Source of the DNA: Marinobacter sp. ATCH36
GTDB lineage: Bacteria; Pseudomonadota; Gammaproteobacteria; Pseudomonadales; Oleiphilaceae
Length of the DNA stretch: 64,000 bases
Direction of reading: 5' to 3'
Assembly: GCF_023555055.1 (NCBI RefSeq)
Contig: NZ_JAMJPL010000006.1
Coordinates: forward strand, 124,001 to 188,000
Part shown: positions 8,438-17,860 of the stretch, in pieces
How positions within the stretch are numbered: the stretch's first letter is position 1
How the letters are laid out: every line of letters starts with the position of its first letter
The notes under the pieces: model-generated
The model's database searches: none
What the model saw: the letters and a program-made list of their open reading frames with translations, nothing else
What the model was told of the DNA's origin: nothing
Made by a program: the position numbers and the translations under genes

Positions 8438-9949
8438 CTAGACGTTTACTTTCAGGTTGAAATCCTGTTTTGCGAGATAGTCCCGTTCGTTTTCGAGGTC
8501 GGCCAGAGTGAGCGGCCGGTCCTCCAGCCAACCGGCAGGGAATTCCACGGCGAGACCATTGGTTGAAGGAGTTAAACGGAGCTCTGGTGGCTGCTCATGA
8601 TTACGCGGGTGTTGCAGTAGGACCGCCAGGCGAACCAGTACGCACAGGTAGCGCAAACGGGGAATGTCTTCCGGGTCCAGGCCTTCGAAAATGGCGGCAG
8701 AGAACTTGCGCCGATGCCCACGAACCAGTGTTGCCAGGTCCCGCTGAAACTGCTGGCTGAAGCCGGGGAGATCGGAGTAACGCAGCAGGTAGGCTCCGTG
8801 CTTGTGGTACTGGCTGTGGGAAATGGTCAGACCGATTTCGTGCAGCCGGCAGGCCCAGCGCAACACCTCCTCATCAGCCGGCGTGTTCAGCACCCAGGTA
8901 TCGGCTACCTGTTGCCAGGCAGCGATGGCCGTCTCCTCCACGGCGCCACCGTGCTCCTGATCCACATGGTAGCGCTCCTGCAGGGCCTGTATGGTGCGCT
9001 CCCGCACGTCCTCATGCTGAATCCGGCCAGCAATATCGTATAACAGGCCCTCGCGCAGGGCGCCATCGGCGAAGGTCAGTTCCTTTACCTGCAGCGACTG
9101 GAAGGCCCCCATCAGAATGGCAAACCCTGCCGGGAAAATACTTTGGCGGTCAGTGCGGACCCCAAGATCGCCCAGCTTCTCAACCTTGCCCATGTCCACC
9201 AGGCGTTTTCTTAGCTCGGTCATGGCGTCGAAAGTAATCTTGCCGTCAGTGATCTTGAGGCTGGCCAGCACACTGGCAATGGCCTTGATTGAACCGGATG
9301 ACCCCACCGCACTCTGCCAGCCTTTGCTACGGAAATTCTGCCGGATATTGAGCAATTCCTGCTCGGCATGGGTGATCGCTCTGTCCATCTGCTTGCGGGC
9401 GATTTTTCCGTCTGGGAAATAACGATTGCGGAACGAAACGCAGCCCATGTGCAGGCTTTCCAGTTCCTGGGGCTCGAAACGTTCGCCGATAATGAATTCG
9501 GTACTACCGCCGCCAATATCAATCACCAGTCGCCGGCCGCTGTCATCGGACAGAGTGTGAGATACCCCCAGGTAGATCAGGCGAGCTTCCTCACGGCCAG
9601 CAATAATCTCAACGGGATAACCAAGCACCTCCTCTGCCCGGGCCATGAACTCCTGAGTGTTGCGTGCCACTCGCAGAGCATTGGTGCCCACCACCTGTAC
9701 CGCTTCCGGCGGCATGCCCTGAAGTCTTTGCGCAAACCGGCGCAGGCACGCGAGGGCGCGCTCCTGAGCTTCGGCAGTAAGGCGGTTGTACCGGTCCAGC
9801 CCGGCTCCAAGCTGAACCTTTTCGCCCATTTTCTCCAGGGTGCGGATTTCTCCATGAACAAGGCGGGCAACCACCATGTGGAAACTGTTGGAGCCCATAT
9901 CGATTGCTGCGAGGAGTTCTGGCGGGGTGGCGGAGGAGTTGGCCGTCAC
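8438..9949 (-). CDS. ppx: exopolyphosphatase (Ppx/GppA family)
   Basis: Releases terminal phosphate from inorganic polyphosphate; related GppA acts on pppGpp. The 503 residues show the actin-like ATPase-fold signatures AAIDMGSNSFHMVVARL (phosphate 1), the loop around LVIDIGGGSTEFIIGE (phosphate 2) and SSGSIKAIASVL, then a C-terminal HD-like helical domain (CRLHEIGLTISHSQYHKHG). Start is the GTG at 9949. Divergent from trxA as in Pseudomonas (ppx-trxA-rho), which favours ppx over gppA. Confidence 0.92.
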   Translation of the reverse strand: MTANSSATPPELLAAIDMGSNSFHMVVARLVHGEIRTLEKMGEKVQLGAGLDRYNRLTAEAQERALACLRRFAQRLQGMPPEAVQVVGTNALRVARNTQEFMARAEEVLGYPVEIIAGREEARLIYLGVSHTLSDDSGRRLVIDIGGGSTEFIIGERFEPQELESLHMGCVSFRNRYFPDGKIARKQMDRAITHAEQELLNIRQNFRSKGWQSAVGSSGSIKAIASVLASLKITDGKITFDAMTELRKRLVDMGKVEKLGDLGVRTDRQSIFPAGFAILMGAFQSLQVKELTFADGALREGLLYDIAGRIQHEDVRERTIQALQERYHVDQEHGGAVEETAIAAWQQVADTWVLNTPADEEVLRWACRLHEIGLTISHSQYHKHGAYLLRYSDLPGFSQQFQRDLATLVRGHRRKFSAAIFEGLDPEDIPRLRYLCVLVRLAVLLQHPRNHEQPPELRLTPSTNGLAVEFPAGWLEDRPLTLADLENERDYLAKQDFNLKVNV

Positions 9950-10033
9950 GTCTATTGAATTCCTTCTGACAGGCCCTACATAGAGGGAATAAAAGCTTTA
10001 AAGGCCGCCTGCGGGATACCCCGACAACGGTTG

Positions 10034-10039
10034 TATAAT
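10034..10039 (+). promoter_or_regulatory. possible -10 box upstream of trxA
   Basis: A perfect TATAAT lies in the 281-base ppx-trxA divergent region, about 190 bases before the trxA start. No good TTGACA-like box is visible 16-18 bases upstream, so the promoter assignment is weak. It would imply a long trxA leader. Confidence 0.33.
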
Positions 10040-10230
10040 GACCAGTGCAAATGCGACAGCGAGCGGAAACCGCTAAAGCTGGTGTTTACTATAAGCGATA
10101 TGCAGTGTAACGCAATGGTGCGCTATCGGTCAGTGTAATCCGAAGTACCCGGGCAGCAGGAAGCGCTTCACATAGGCCTGACCAATCGCGTAAAGTATTG
10201 GAAACCTTGACCACGAATCGGGAAACTGAA

Positions 10231-10557
10231 ATGAGCGGAAATATCGTAAACGTTACAGATGCCTCTTTTGAGCAGGACGTACTGCAGTCAGACGTGCCAG
10301 TACTGGTGGACTACTGGGCAGAATGGTGCGGCCCATGCAAAATGATCGCACCCGTTCTGGAAGAAATGGCCGAAGAATACGAAGGCAAGCTGAAAGTCTG
10401 CAAACTGAACATCGACGAAAACGAACAGACACCGCCCAAGTTCAACATCCGCGGCATCCCAACACTGATGCTGTTCAAAAACGGCAACGTTGACGCCACC
10501 AAAGTGGGCGCACTGTCCAAATCCCAGTTGGCCGCCTTCCTGGACAGCAATCTCTGA
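10231..10557 (+). CDS. trxA: thioredoxin 1
   Basis: General cytoplasmic dithiol-disulfide oxidoreductase. The 108-residue protein has the WCGPC active site (Cys33, Cys36), the buried Asp in VLVDYWAEW, and the cis-proline segment RGIPTLMLF. An in-frame TTG at 10198 would add 11 residues unlike any thioredoxin, so I take the ATG at 10231, which gives the standard family length. A strong intrinsic terminator follows at 10573-10611. rho lies about 3.1 kb downstream, separated by the molybdopterin cluster. Confidence 0.97.
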   Translation: MSGNIVNVTDASFEQDVLQSDVPVLVDYWAEWCGPCKMIAPVLEEMAEEYEGKLKVCKLNIDENEQTPPKFNIRGIPTLMLFKNGNVDATKVGALSKSQLAAFLDSNL

Positions 10558-10572
10558 TTGCCACCAGTCGGC

Positions 10573-10611
10573 AAAAACCGCCTCTGAGCCCAGACTCACA
10601 GGCGGTTTTTT
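10573..10611 (+). terminator. trxA intrinsic terminator
   Basis: AAAAACCGCCT (10573-10583) pairs perfectly with AGGCGGTTTTT (10600-10610), followed by one more T. The GC-rich stem core, 16-base loop and six-T tail make a classical Rho-independent terminator 15 bases after the trxA stop. Confidence 0.93.
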
Positions 10612-10661
10612 ATTGTCCCGAAACAAAGCACGCGGAAGACTTTCAGGCGAGCAACAAATCA

Positions 10662-10777
10662 GGCAAGCAATGCCGGGCCACTCTTCCGAAAATGTGCGGA
10701 GCCATGGATGGCGGAGCCCAAGCGTACACGGACGTATTCAAAGCGTTTTTCGGAAGAGTGGCCCGGCATTGCTTGCC
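10662..10777 (+). repeat. long inverted-repeat element, copy A
   Basis: Two perfect 31-base arms (10662-10692 and 10747-10777) enclose a 54-base spacer between convergent trxA and moaE. The spacer carries a short hairpin with ATGGAT loop (10701-10712, 3-base stem) and a block at 10721-10740 that matches 19 of 20 bases of 60502-60521. Arms are unrelated to those of the other copies while the core is shared. It lies beyond the trxA terminator, so it could serve moaE or be independent of both genes. Confidence 0.85.
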
Positions 10778-10801
10778 GTCTGGCCAAAAGATCCCAGAGA
10801 A

Positions 10802-11248
10802 CTACTCCCAACTCTGTGACCGGTCCAGATCCGAAGCCTTCTGCTCAACCCAGTGCTCACTATCCCCGGTAATCTCCTTTTTCCAGAATGGCGCCGACGT
10901 CTTCAGAGCATCCATGATGAACTCACAGGCCGCAAACGCATCCCCACGGTGGGCACTGCAGACCCCCACAAACACAATCTGCTCACCCAGAGCCAGGTGC
11001 CCCACCCGGTGAATCACCCGGGCCTCACGCACCTCCCAGCGCTCTGATGCGTTAGCAATCAGCCCCTCAATGACCTGCTCCGTCATCCCTGGATAGTGCT
11101 CCAGGAAAAGCCCTGTCACACCCTTTAGATCGCCACTGTCACGAACCAGCCCGGTAAAGGTCGCAATGGCCCCGGTGCCGGAACCGCTGCGACGAAGTGC
11201 CCGGTATTCCTCTGCGGGATCAAAATCCTGCTGCTCAATACGAATCAC
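10802..11248 (-). CDS. moaE: molybdopterin synthase catalytic subunit MoaE
   Basis: Large subunit of molybdopterin synthase; converts cyclic pyranopterin monophosphate to molybdopterin with sulfur from MoaD thiocarboxylate. The 148 residues carry GAIATFTGLVRD near the start, LEHYPGMTEQ, the HRVGHLALGEQIVFVGV block with catalytic-site basic residues, SAHRGDAFAACEFIMD and the PFWKKE motif. Start is GTG, one base after the moaD stop. Last gene of the moaB-moeA-moaD-moaE unit. Confidence 0.95.
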   Translation of the reverse strand: MIRIEQQDFDPAEEYRALRRSGSGTGAIATFTGLVRDSGDLKGVTGLFLEHYPGMTEQVIEGLIANASERWEVREARVIHRVGHLALGEQIVFVGVCSAHRGDAFAACEFIMDALKTSAPFWKKEITGDSEHWVEQKASDLDRSQSWE

Positions 11249-11249
11249 T

Positions 11250-11513
11250 TCAGCCCCCTGTTACCGGCGGAAAAAAGGCCACTTCATCGCCCGGGTGCAA
11301 CACCTTGTCCGGTTTGGTCATCAGCTGATTGACCGCAATCATTACCGGCTGCGCGCCATCCAGCTGAGCCCAGTGTCCGCCCCTTGCTGCAAGATCGCTC
11401 AACAACTGGCCGGCCGTCAGGCCTGGTTCGGCCTCGACTGTCAGTGAGGCGGTATCCAGTTCTTCCCGCAGGCGCGCGAAAAATTTCACGGTAATGGTTT
11501 TGTCTGCAGCCAT
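11250..11513 (-). CDS. moaD: molybdopterin synthase sulfur carrier subunit MoaD
   Basis: Ubiquitin-fold sulfur carrier, 87 residues, ending in the diagnostic Gly-Gly (FFPPVTGG) that is adenylated and thiocarboxylated before delivering sulfur to MoaE. The N-terminal strand (ITVKFFARLREEL) and the LHPGDEVAFFPP segment are typical. It sits between moeA and moaE with almost no spacing, consistent with one transcript and stoichiometric translation with its partner. Confidence 0.94.
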   Translation of the reverse strand: MAADKTITVKFFARLREELDTASLTVEAEPGLTAGQLLSDLAARGGHWAQLDGAQPVMIAVNQLMTKPDKVLHPGDEVAFFPPVTGG

Positions 11514-11515
11514 GG

Positions 11516-12730
11516 TTATTCCAGCAGCTCCGCAAATGAAAAGTAGGTGACCGTATCACCGATGCCAATAGTCGTATTTTCCGGCACCACCGCCAGACCT
11601 TCAGCCCAACAGGCCGCGCTAAGCACACCGGAGCTCTGATTGGGAGAGGCGTTGACGACCGGGCCATTGTCACCGATACCTTTGCGCGCGCGGACGTACT
11701 CCCGACGAACCGAAGGCGTCTCAATCGAAAATCCTGCGGGCATTTGTTCACCGTGGCCCGAAATCGCAGTGCGTCCCTGGCAGGCGCGTATCAGTGGCAT
11801 ACCCACCACCAGGAAAGTGACTAGCACAGAAGCGGGATTGCCGGGCAGACCCAGCACCGGGGTATCACCAATGCTGCCAAAGGCCAGGGGCTTGCCCGGT
11901 TTCATGGCCATGCGCCACAGCGACAGGTTGCCGTCCTCCTCAAGCACTGCCCGCACATGATCTTCTTCACCCACGGATACGCCGCCGCTGGTGATGATCA
12001 GGTCTGCCTCGACGGCGGTGCGCTTGAAGGTGCTGCGGGTTTCATCACGGGTATCCGCCAGGGTCTCGCAGAGTACGACTTCACAACCGGCCTTCGCCAG
12101 CAGTCCCTGTAACGTATAGCGATTGGAATTGTAGATTTGTCCTGGCGCCAGGGGCTGGCCTGGGTCTACCAGCTCATCTCCAGTCGTAAGAATGGCCACT
12201 TTCAGTCTGTTGTAAACCTCAACTTCGGCCACCCCCATCGAACCCAGCAGGCCCATTTCCTGAGGCCGGATCTTGGTGCCTTTCGCCAGTGCCAGCTCGC
12301 CCCTGGCAAGGTCCTGTCCCCGACGGCGAATATTCTGGCCTTCGCTGACCAAGGCATCGATGGTAATACCGTCATCGGCAACCGAGACCCGCTCCTGCAT
12401 GACCACTGAGTCTGCGCCTGCGGGGATTTCCGAACCGGTAAAAATACGAACCGCGGTGCCGGGCTGAAGGGATCCGGGAGCTTCGCCTGCCGCCACCCGA
12501 CCGGATACCGGCAACATAGCGTCGCTGGAAAGATCTCCGGCCCGAACGGCATAACCATCCACTGCACTGTTATCGGCCGGCGGTACATCCGCGGGCACCG
12601 TGTAGTCTCGTGCCAGAACGCGGTCAAGGCTATTGGTCAGCGCTACTGATTCTGTGCCTGTAATCGGGCGGGCCTGCCTGAGAAGATGATCAATTGCATC
12701 GTCGACGGGCATCAGGTCTGAATTTGCCAT
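11516..12730 (-). CDS. moeA: molybdopterin molybdenumtransferase MoeA
   Basis: Inserts molybdate into adenylylated molybdopterin. The 404 residues match the family length (E. coli ~411). Visible signatures are [13 protein letters not shown], the [13 protein letters not shown] block followed by IYNSNRYTL, the [13 protein letters not shown] nucleotide/MPT site, [10 protein letters not shown] and [13 protein letters not shown]. It lies three bases after moaB and two bases before moaD in the same direction. Confidence 0.95.
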   Translation of the reverse strand: MANSDLMPVDDAIDHLLRQARPITGTESVALTNSLDRVLARDYTVPADVPPADNSAVDGYAVRAGDLSSDAMLPVSGRVAAGEAPGSLQPGTAVRIFTGSEIPAGADSVVMQERVSVADDGITIDALVSEGQNIRRRGQDLARGELALAKGTKIRPQEMGLLGSMGVAEVEVYNRLKVAILTTGDELVDPGQPLAPGQIYNSNRYTLQGLLAKAGCEVVLCETLADTRDETRSTFKRTAVEADLIITSGGVSVGEEDHVRAVLEEDGNLSLWRMAMKPGKPLAFGSIGDTPVLGLPGNPASVLVTFLVVGMPLIRACQGRTAISGHGEQMPAGFSIETPSVRREYVRARKGIGDNGPVVNASPNQSSGVLSAACWAEGLAVVPENTTIGIGDTVTYFSFAELLE

Positions 12731-12733
12731 GGA

Positions 12734-13306
12734 CTATCGCTCCGCTCGCTCACCAATGGTTTCATAAATTCGGCTTAGGGGCTTGTCCGGCTTTCGCAGT
12801 GTGATCGCCGAGAAATTGCACGGGCCGTGGCGGCTGTCCAGCTGAGAGCTGAGAATGCCGTTCCAGCCGGTACGGCAGGCGCCGGTGGAGCCGGGCAGGC
12901 AGAAAATGACAGTATGGTTGGCCAGTCCGCCAAAAGCCCTGGACTGAATAGTAGAGGTGCCAATCTCGCTGGCGGACAGCCTTCGGAATTCCTCGCCGAA
13001 ACCTTCAATGGTCTTGTCCAGCAGAGGGACAACGGCTTCCGGTGTGCTGTCACGTTCGTGGAATCCGGTGCCGCCGGTGATCACGACTACGTGCACCGCG
13101 GGATCGGCAATCCAGCTCGACATCAATGCCCGCACCAGATAGACATCGTCCGGAAGGATGCGCCGTGCAACCAGCTTATGGCCTGCTTCCAGGATACTGT
13201 TTTCCAGGAATTGCCCTGATGAGTCTTCTGCAACGCCACGGGTGTCAGACACCGTTAACAGGGCAATGTTCAGTGGTTTCAGTTCGCTGGTGGTGTCGCT
13301 GCTCAT
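12734..13306 (-). CDS. moaB: molybdenum cofactor protein MoaB
   Basis: Member of the MoaB/MogA fold that binds molybdopterin, implicated in its adenylylation. The 190-residue protein has [11 protein letters not shown] at the N-terminus, [19 protein letters not shown] (the MPT-binding signature) and [18 protein letters not shown]. First gene of the molybdopterin unit. moaA and moaC, needed for the first steps, are not in this window and must be elsewhere. Confidence 0.93.
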   Translation of the reverse strand: MSSDTTSELKPLNIALLTVSDTRGVAEDSSGQFLENSILEAGHKLVARRILPDDVYLVRALMSSWIADPAVHVVVITGGTGFHERDSTPEAVVPLLDKTIEGFGEEFRRLSASEIGTSTIQSRAFGGLANHTVIFCLPGSTGACRTGWNGILSSQLDSRHGPCNFSAITLRKPDKPLSRIYETIGERAER

Positions 13307-13696
13307 TGATGTTCTCCGGAGTCTGTGAAAATCATATTACCAGTATCCTCATAGGTAAGGATGATTGGAAGAGGAGTAGCCCATCAGGGGGATATGATCC
13401 GGCTCCGGGAAGGGTAGGCAATGGATCGTAATAGGGTAGATAGTGCCGGAAACTCGAAAATTGGCGCAAAAGTGCGCAGCATCACTTGACATTGGTATAC
13501 AAGGTGGCTGATTATCCGTCTTGCCCGGTGAGCGGTTGTTCTTCCTGTCTCTGGCTTCAGTACCTTTCCGGATACCATCTACACCGATTGCTCCATCTGG
13601 CCAGCACCTAGACAACGTTTACCCGATCAATCCGTTCAGGGGCATCCCTGTCATTCCAATGTTCGTTTACTTCCATTCCTGACAATCTAATAACCT
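13307..13696 (+). promoter_or_regulatory. moaB-rho divergent intergenic region with putative rho leader
   Basis: 390 bases without a convincing gene. A possible sigma-70 promoter reading towards rho has TTGACA at 13486-13491 and GATTAT at 13510-13515 with an 18-base spacer, leaving a leader of about 175 bases. In enterobacteria rho is autoregulated through Rho-dependent termination in its leader, so a long leader is plausible; nothing here proves it. The short ORFs in the region have no ribosome binding site or recognisable product. Confidence 0.4.
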
Positions 13697-14959
<1,263 letters not shown>

Positions 14960-15002
14960 GTTTTCGTTTCGCCTTCCAGGCGCACTGAGCTTGGGGGCTG
15001 GC

Positions 15003-15105
15003 AACGCCGGGGATCTTCTCCCCGGACACGCCGTGAACCCATCCATGGGGGCTCGGCATTGCCATCCCTGGCAATGCACGGTCCGGGGAGAAGATCCCCG
15101 GCGTT
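15003..15105 (-). repeat. long inverted-repeat element, copy B
   Basis: Perfect 24-base arms (15003-15026, 15082-15105) enclose a 55-base core between rho and ubiD. Read on the minus strand, the core has a hairpin (8-base stem 15056-15063/15070-15077) with loop AGGGAT, then a block (15028-15054) that aligns without gaps to copy C. It is in the opposite orientation to copies A and C relative to the window and sits between two genes of the same direction. Imperfect pairing continues beyond the arms. Confidence 0.82.
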
Positions 15106-15208
15106 ACCGATCCAGCATCCCCCATCCCGTTCCTGCACCGAAGCCCAACCGGGGCCAAACCAAAACCAAAGAATTCGCGTACAATGCCGGAACCAACCGG
15201 AGTAGCCG

Positions 15209-16696
15209 ATGAAATACAACGACCTGAGAGACTTCATAAACCAGCTTGAAAAGCTCGGTGAGCTGAAGCGCATTTCAGTGGAGGTTGATCCTCACCTGGA
15301 AATGACCGAAATCTGCGACCGCACCCTGCGGGCAGGTGGTCCGGCGTTGTTGTTCGAAAACCCCAAAGGCTACGATATGCCCGTGCTTGCCAACCTGTTT
15401 GGCACCCCGAAGCGTGTCGCCATGGGCATGGGGCAGGATAGCGTGACTGCCCTGCGTGACATTGGCAAGCTGCTCGCTTACCTGAAAGAACCCGATCCAC
15501 CCAAAGGTTTCAGAGACGCCATCGAAAAACTGCCGCTGTTCCGGCAGGTGATGCGCATGAGCCCCAAGGTTCTCAGGTCCGCTCCATGTCAGGACGTGGT
15601 GATCGAAAAGGATCAGGTGGATCTTTACCAGATACCGGTGCAGCATTGCTGGCCCGGCGATGCAGGGCCATTGGTGACCTGGCCGCTGGTGATTACTCGT
15701 GGTCCCCATAAGGAGCGCCAGAATCTGGGCATCTATCGCCAGCAGGTGATTGGTCGCAACCGGCTGATCATGCGCTGGCTCAGCCATCGTGGCGGAGCAC
15801 TGGATTTCCTTGAGTTCCAGAAGGCCAACCCGGGCAAACCTTACCCCGTGGCCGTGGCATTGGGCGCCGACCCGGCGACTATTCTGGGGGCGGTTACGCC
15901 AGTACCCGATACCCTGTCGGAATATGCCTTCGCCGGCCTGCTTAGGGGAGGGCGTACAGAACTGGTGCAGTGTGGCCTCAGTGATCTGCAGGTGCCGGCC
16001 AGCGCTGAAATTGTTCTGGAAGGGTTTATCTACCCCGACGATATGGCGCCTGAAGGGCCGTTCGGGGATCATACCGGCTATTACAACGAAGTGGACCAGT
16101 TCCCGGTGTTTACCGTGGAGCGGGTGACTCACCGCAAAAATCCGATATACCACAGCACCTATACTGGTCGGCCACCTGATGAGCCGGCGATTCTCGGTGT
16201 TGCGCTTAACGAAGTGTTCATCCCCATCCTGCAGAAGCAGTTTCCCGAGATCGTGGATTTCTACCTGCCGCCGGAGGGTTGCTCCTACCGCCTTGCAGTG
16301 GTGACGATGAAGAAACAGTATCCAGGCCATGCCAAACGGGTGATGATGGGGGTATGGTCCTTTCTGCGGCAGTTTATGTACACCAAGTTTGTAATTGTCA
16401 CGGATGACGATGTCAACGCGCGGGACTGGAAAGATGTGATCTGGGCGATGACTACCCGAATGGATCCTTCCCGGGATACCACGCTGGTGGAGAATACCCC
16501 GATCGACTATCTGGATTTCGCCTCGCCGGTATCCGGGCTGGGTTCCAAGATGGGGATGGATGCCACCAGCAAGTGGCCCGGTGAAACAGACCGTGAGTGG
16601 GGTACGCCCATTACCATGTCTGATAACGTCAAAAAACGTGTCGACGACATCTGGGACAGCCTGGGCATTGAAGTTTCGCCCGACCGCCCCGACTGA
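15209..16696 (+). CDS. ubiD: UbiD, 4-hydroxy-3-polyprenylbenzoate decarboxylase
   Basis: Prenylated-FMN-dependent decarboxylase of ubiquinone synthesis. Length 495 is close to E. coli UbiD (497). Features: [20 protein letters not shown] at the N-terminus, the prFMN/Mn region ([18 protein letters not shown]), [20 protein letters not shown] with the catalytic Glu region, [14 protein letters not shown] and [13 protein letters not shown] near the end. It is followed after one base by a ferredoxin-type flavin reductase, likely co-translated. Confidence 0.96.
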   Translation: MKYNDLRDFINQLEKLGELKRISVEVDPHLEMTEICDRTLRAGGPALLFENPKGYDMPVLANLFGTPKRVAMGMGQDSVTALRDIGKLLAYLKEPDPPKGFRDAIEKLPLFRQVMRMSPKVLRSAPCQDVVIEKDQVDLYQIPVQHCWPGDAGPLVTWPLVITRGPHKERQNLGIYRQQVIGRNRLIMRWLSHRGGALDFLEFQKANPGKPYPVAVALGADPATILGAVTPVPDTLSEYAFAGLLRGGRTELVQCGLSDLQVPASAEIVLEGFIYPDDMAPEGPFGDHTGYYNEVDQFPVFTVERVTHRKNPIYHSTYTGRPPDEPAILGVALNEVFIPILQKQFPEIVDFYLPPEGCSYRLAVVTMKKQYPGHAKRVMMGVWSFLRQFMYTKFVIVTDDDVNARDWKDVIWAMTTRMDPSRDTTLVENTPIDYLDFASPVSGLGSKMGMDATSKWPGETDREWGTPITMSDNVKKRVDDIWDSLGIEVSPDRPD

Positions 16697-16697
16697 T

Positions 16698-17702
16698 ATG
16701 GCCAGCGATGAAGTTCGTATTCACTTGTCACCGGCCGGGTTGTCGTATAGAGCGGCAGCTGGTGAGACGCTTCTGGCGGCGGCAAACAGGGCAGGTGTTG
16801 CGGTTCCGGCAGCATGTCGCAACGGTGTATGCGAACTCTGTGAGGCCCGCCTGATCGCAGGCGAGGCCGTGAACACCCGCAATCAACATACAATTCCGAT
16901 CGCCGGGCGCCTGATGATGTGTCGAACCCTCGCGCTCAGTGACCTAGAACTGGAGATAGACGCCATTATGGCAGCCGGAGAAAACCACCCCCGCAAGTTC
17001 CAGGCAAAAGTGGTGGACGTCCGTTCCATCAGTCACGATGTATACCGTGTGGAACTGCAACTGCCCCGTCGCCGGGAACTGTCGTTCCATGCCGGCCAGT
17101 ACCTGTCAGTGAACCTGCCGGATACCGACCCCTGCTATTTTTCCATCGCCAGCAGTCCGTCGGACGAATTGATCGAGCTACACATTCAGGCCTCGCCGGA
17201 ATGGGTGTCTGCCCAGAAAGTGATCGATGCGCTGACCTCCGGTGGGGAAGTCACCGTTGAGCTGCCCCATGGCCGCGCCTGCCTGGCGTCGGTGCCGGAT
17301 AAACCGTTGCTGCTGGTGGCAGCTGGTACCGGATTTGCCCAGGTGAAAAGCCTGGTGGATTATCTGAGAGAGACATCCTACGACAAACCGGTAAAGCTAT
17401 ACTGGGGCGTTCGCCGCCACGAGGATATGTATCTCCGGTCCCTTGCCCAGAAGTGGCAGGAGGACTGGCCGCCGTTCAACTTCCTGCCGGTGGTCGGAGA
17501 TGATGAGGATAACGACTGGAGCGGCCACCACGACCAGTTGGTTCGCACGGTACTGGCTTCAGGTATGGACTGGAGTGATGTGGAAGTCCACGCCAGTGGT
17601 TCGCCGACGATGGTTTACACGTTGATGGATGCGTTGCTTGAAGCCGGGTTGCCACAGAGGGCGTTTTTCTCTGATGTGCTGGAATACGCGCCTAGGGGAT
17701 GA
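16698..17702 (+). CDS. [2Fe-2S] ferredoxin-fused FAD/NAD(P)H reductase
   Basis: A 334-residue flavin reductase with an N-terminal plant-type [2Fe-2S] domain (cluster cysteines in ACRNGVCELCEA plus Cys of RLMMC), a FAD-binding barrel (HAGQYLSVNLPD, YFSIASSPS) and a NAD(P)-binding domain (LLLVAAGTGFAQVKSLVDYL). The domain order resembles CDP-6-deoxyglucoseen reductases and oxygenase reductases. The ATG at 16698 follows the ubiD stop by one base; the frame is open upstream inside ubiD but that part is shadow. E. coli has the simpler flavin reductase fre beside ubiD, so a role in supplying electrons or reduced flavin to the UbiX/UbiD system is an attractive inference. Confidence 0.85.
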   Translation: MASDEVRIHLSPAGLSYRAAAGETLLAAANRAGVAVPAACRNGVCELCEARLIAGEAVNTRNQHTIPIAGRLMMCRTLALSDLELEIDAIMAAGENHPRKFQAKVVDVRSISHDVYRVELQLPRRRELSFHAGQYLSVNLPDTDPCYFSIASSPSDELIELHIQASPEWVSAQKVIDALTSGGEVTVELPHGRACLASVPDKPLLLVAAGTGFAQVKSLVDYLRETSYDKPVKLYWGVRRHEDMYLRSLAQKWQEDWPPFNFLPVVGDDEDNDWSGHHDQLVRTVLASGMDWSDVEVHASGSPTMVYTLMDALLEAGLPQRAFFSDVLEYAPRG

Positions 17703-17733
17703 GGCTGGCAAACCACCAAAGTCAGTCCGGGCA

Positions 17734-17814
17734 CGGGTGGGGTACCTTTTCTGTCAGGGAAAAGGTGTCCGAGCAAAGCGAGTTCTTTTCCCAGAAGAAA
17801 AGGTACCCCACCCG
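17734..17814. repeat. nested inverted repeat, element D
   Basis: Perfect 19-base outer arms (17734-17752, 17796-17814) contain an inner 8-base stem (GGGAAAAG 17757-17764, CTTTTCCC 17785-17792) with a 20-base loop holding CGAGCAAAGCGAG. Imperfect pairing continues outward (CCAAAGT near 17716, ACTTTGG near 17826). It separates the convergent reductase and hemY genes and probably folds into a long bidirectional terminator-like hairpin. Its core differs from copies A-C. Confidence 0.8.
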
Positions 17815-17860
17815 GGACCAGCCCCACTTTGGCAGGCTACGAGGCCAGCAACCAACCCCA

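Noticed and set aside
10662..10777. Long inverted repeat as an IS element or CRISPR unit
   Set aside because: No transposase is near it, and the repeat is a single palindromic pair, not a regular array.
15275..16330. 351-codon open frame on - opposite ubiD
   Set aside because: His/Gln-rich shadow; ubiD is fully supported on +.
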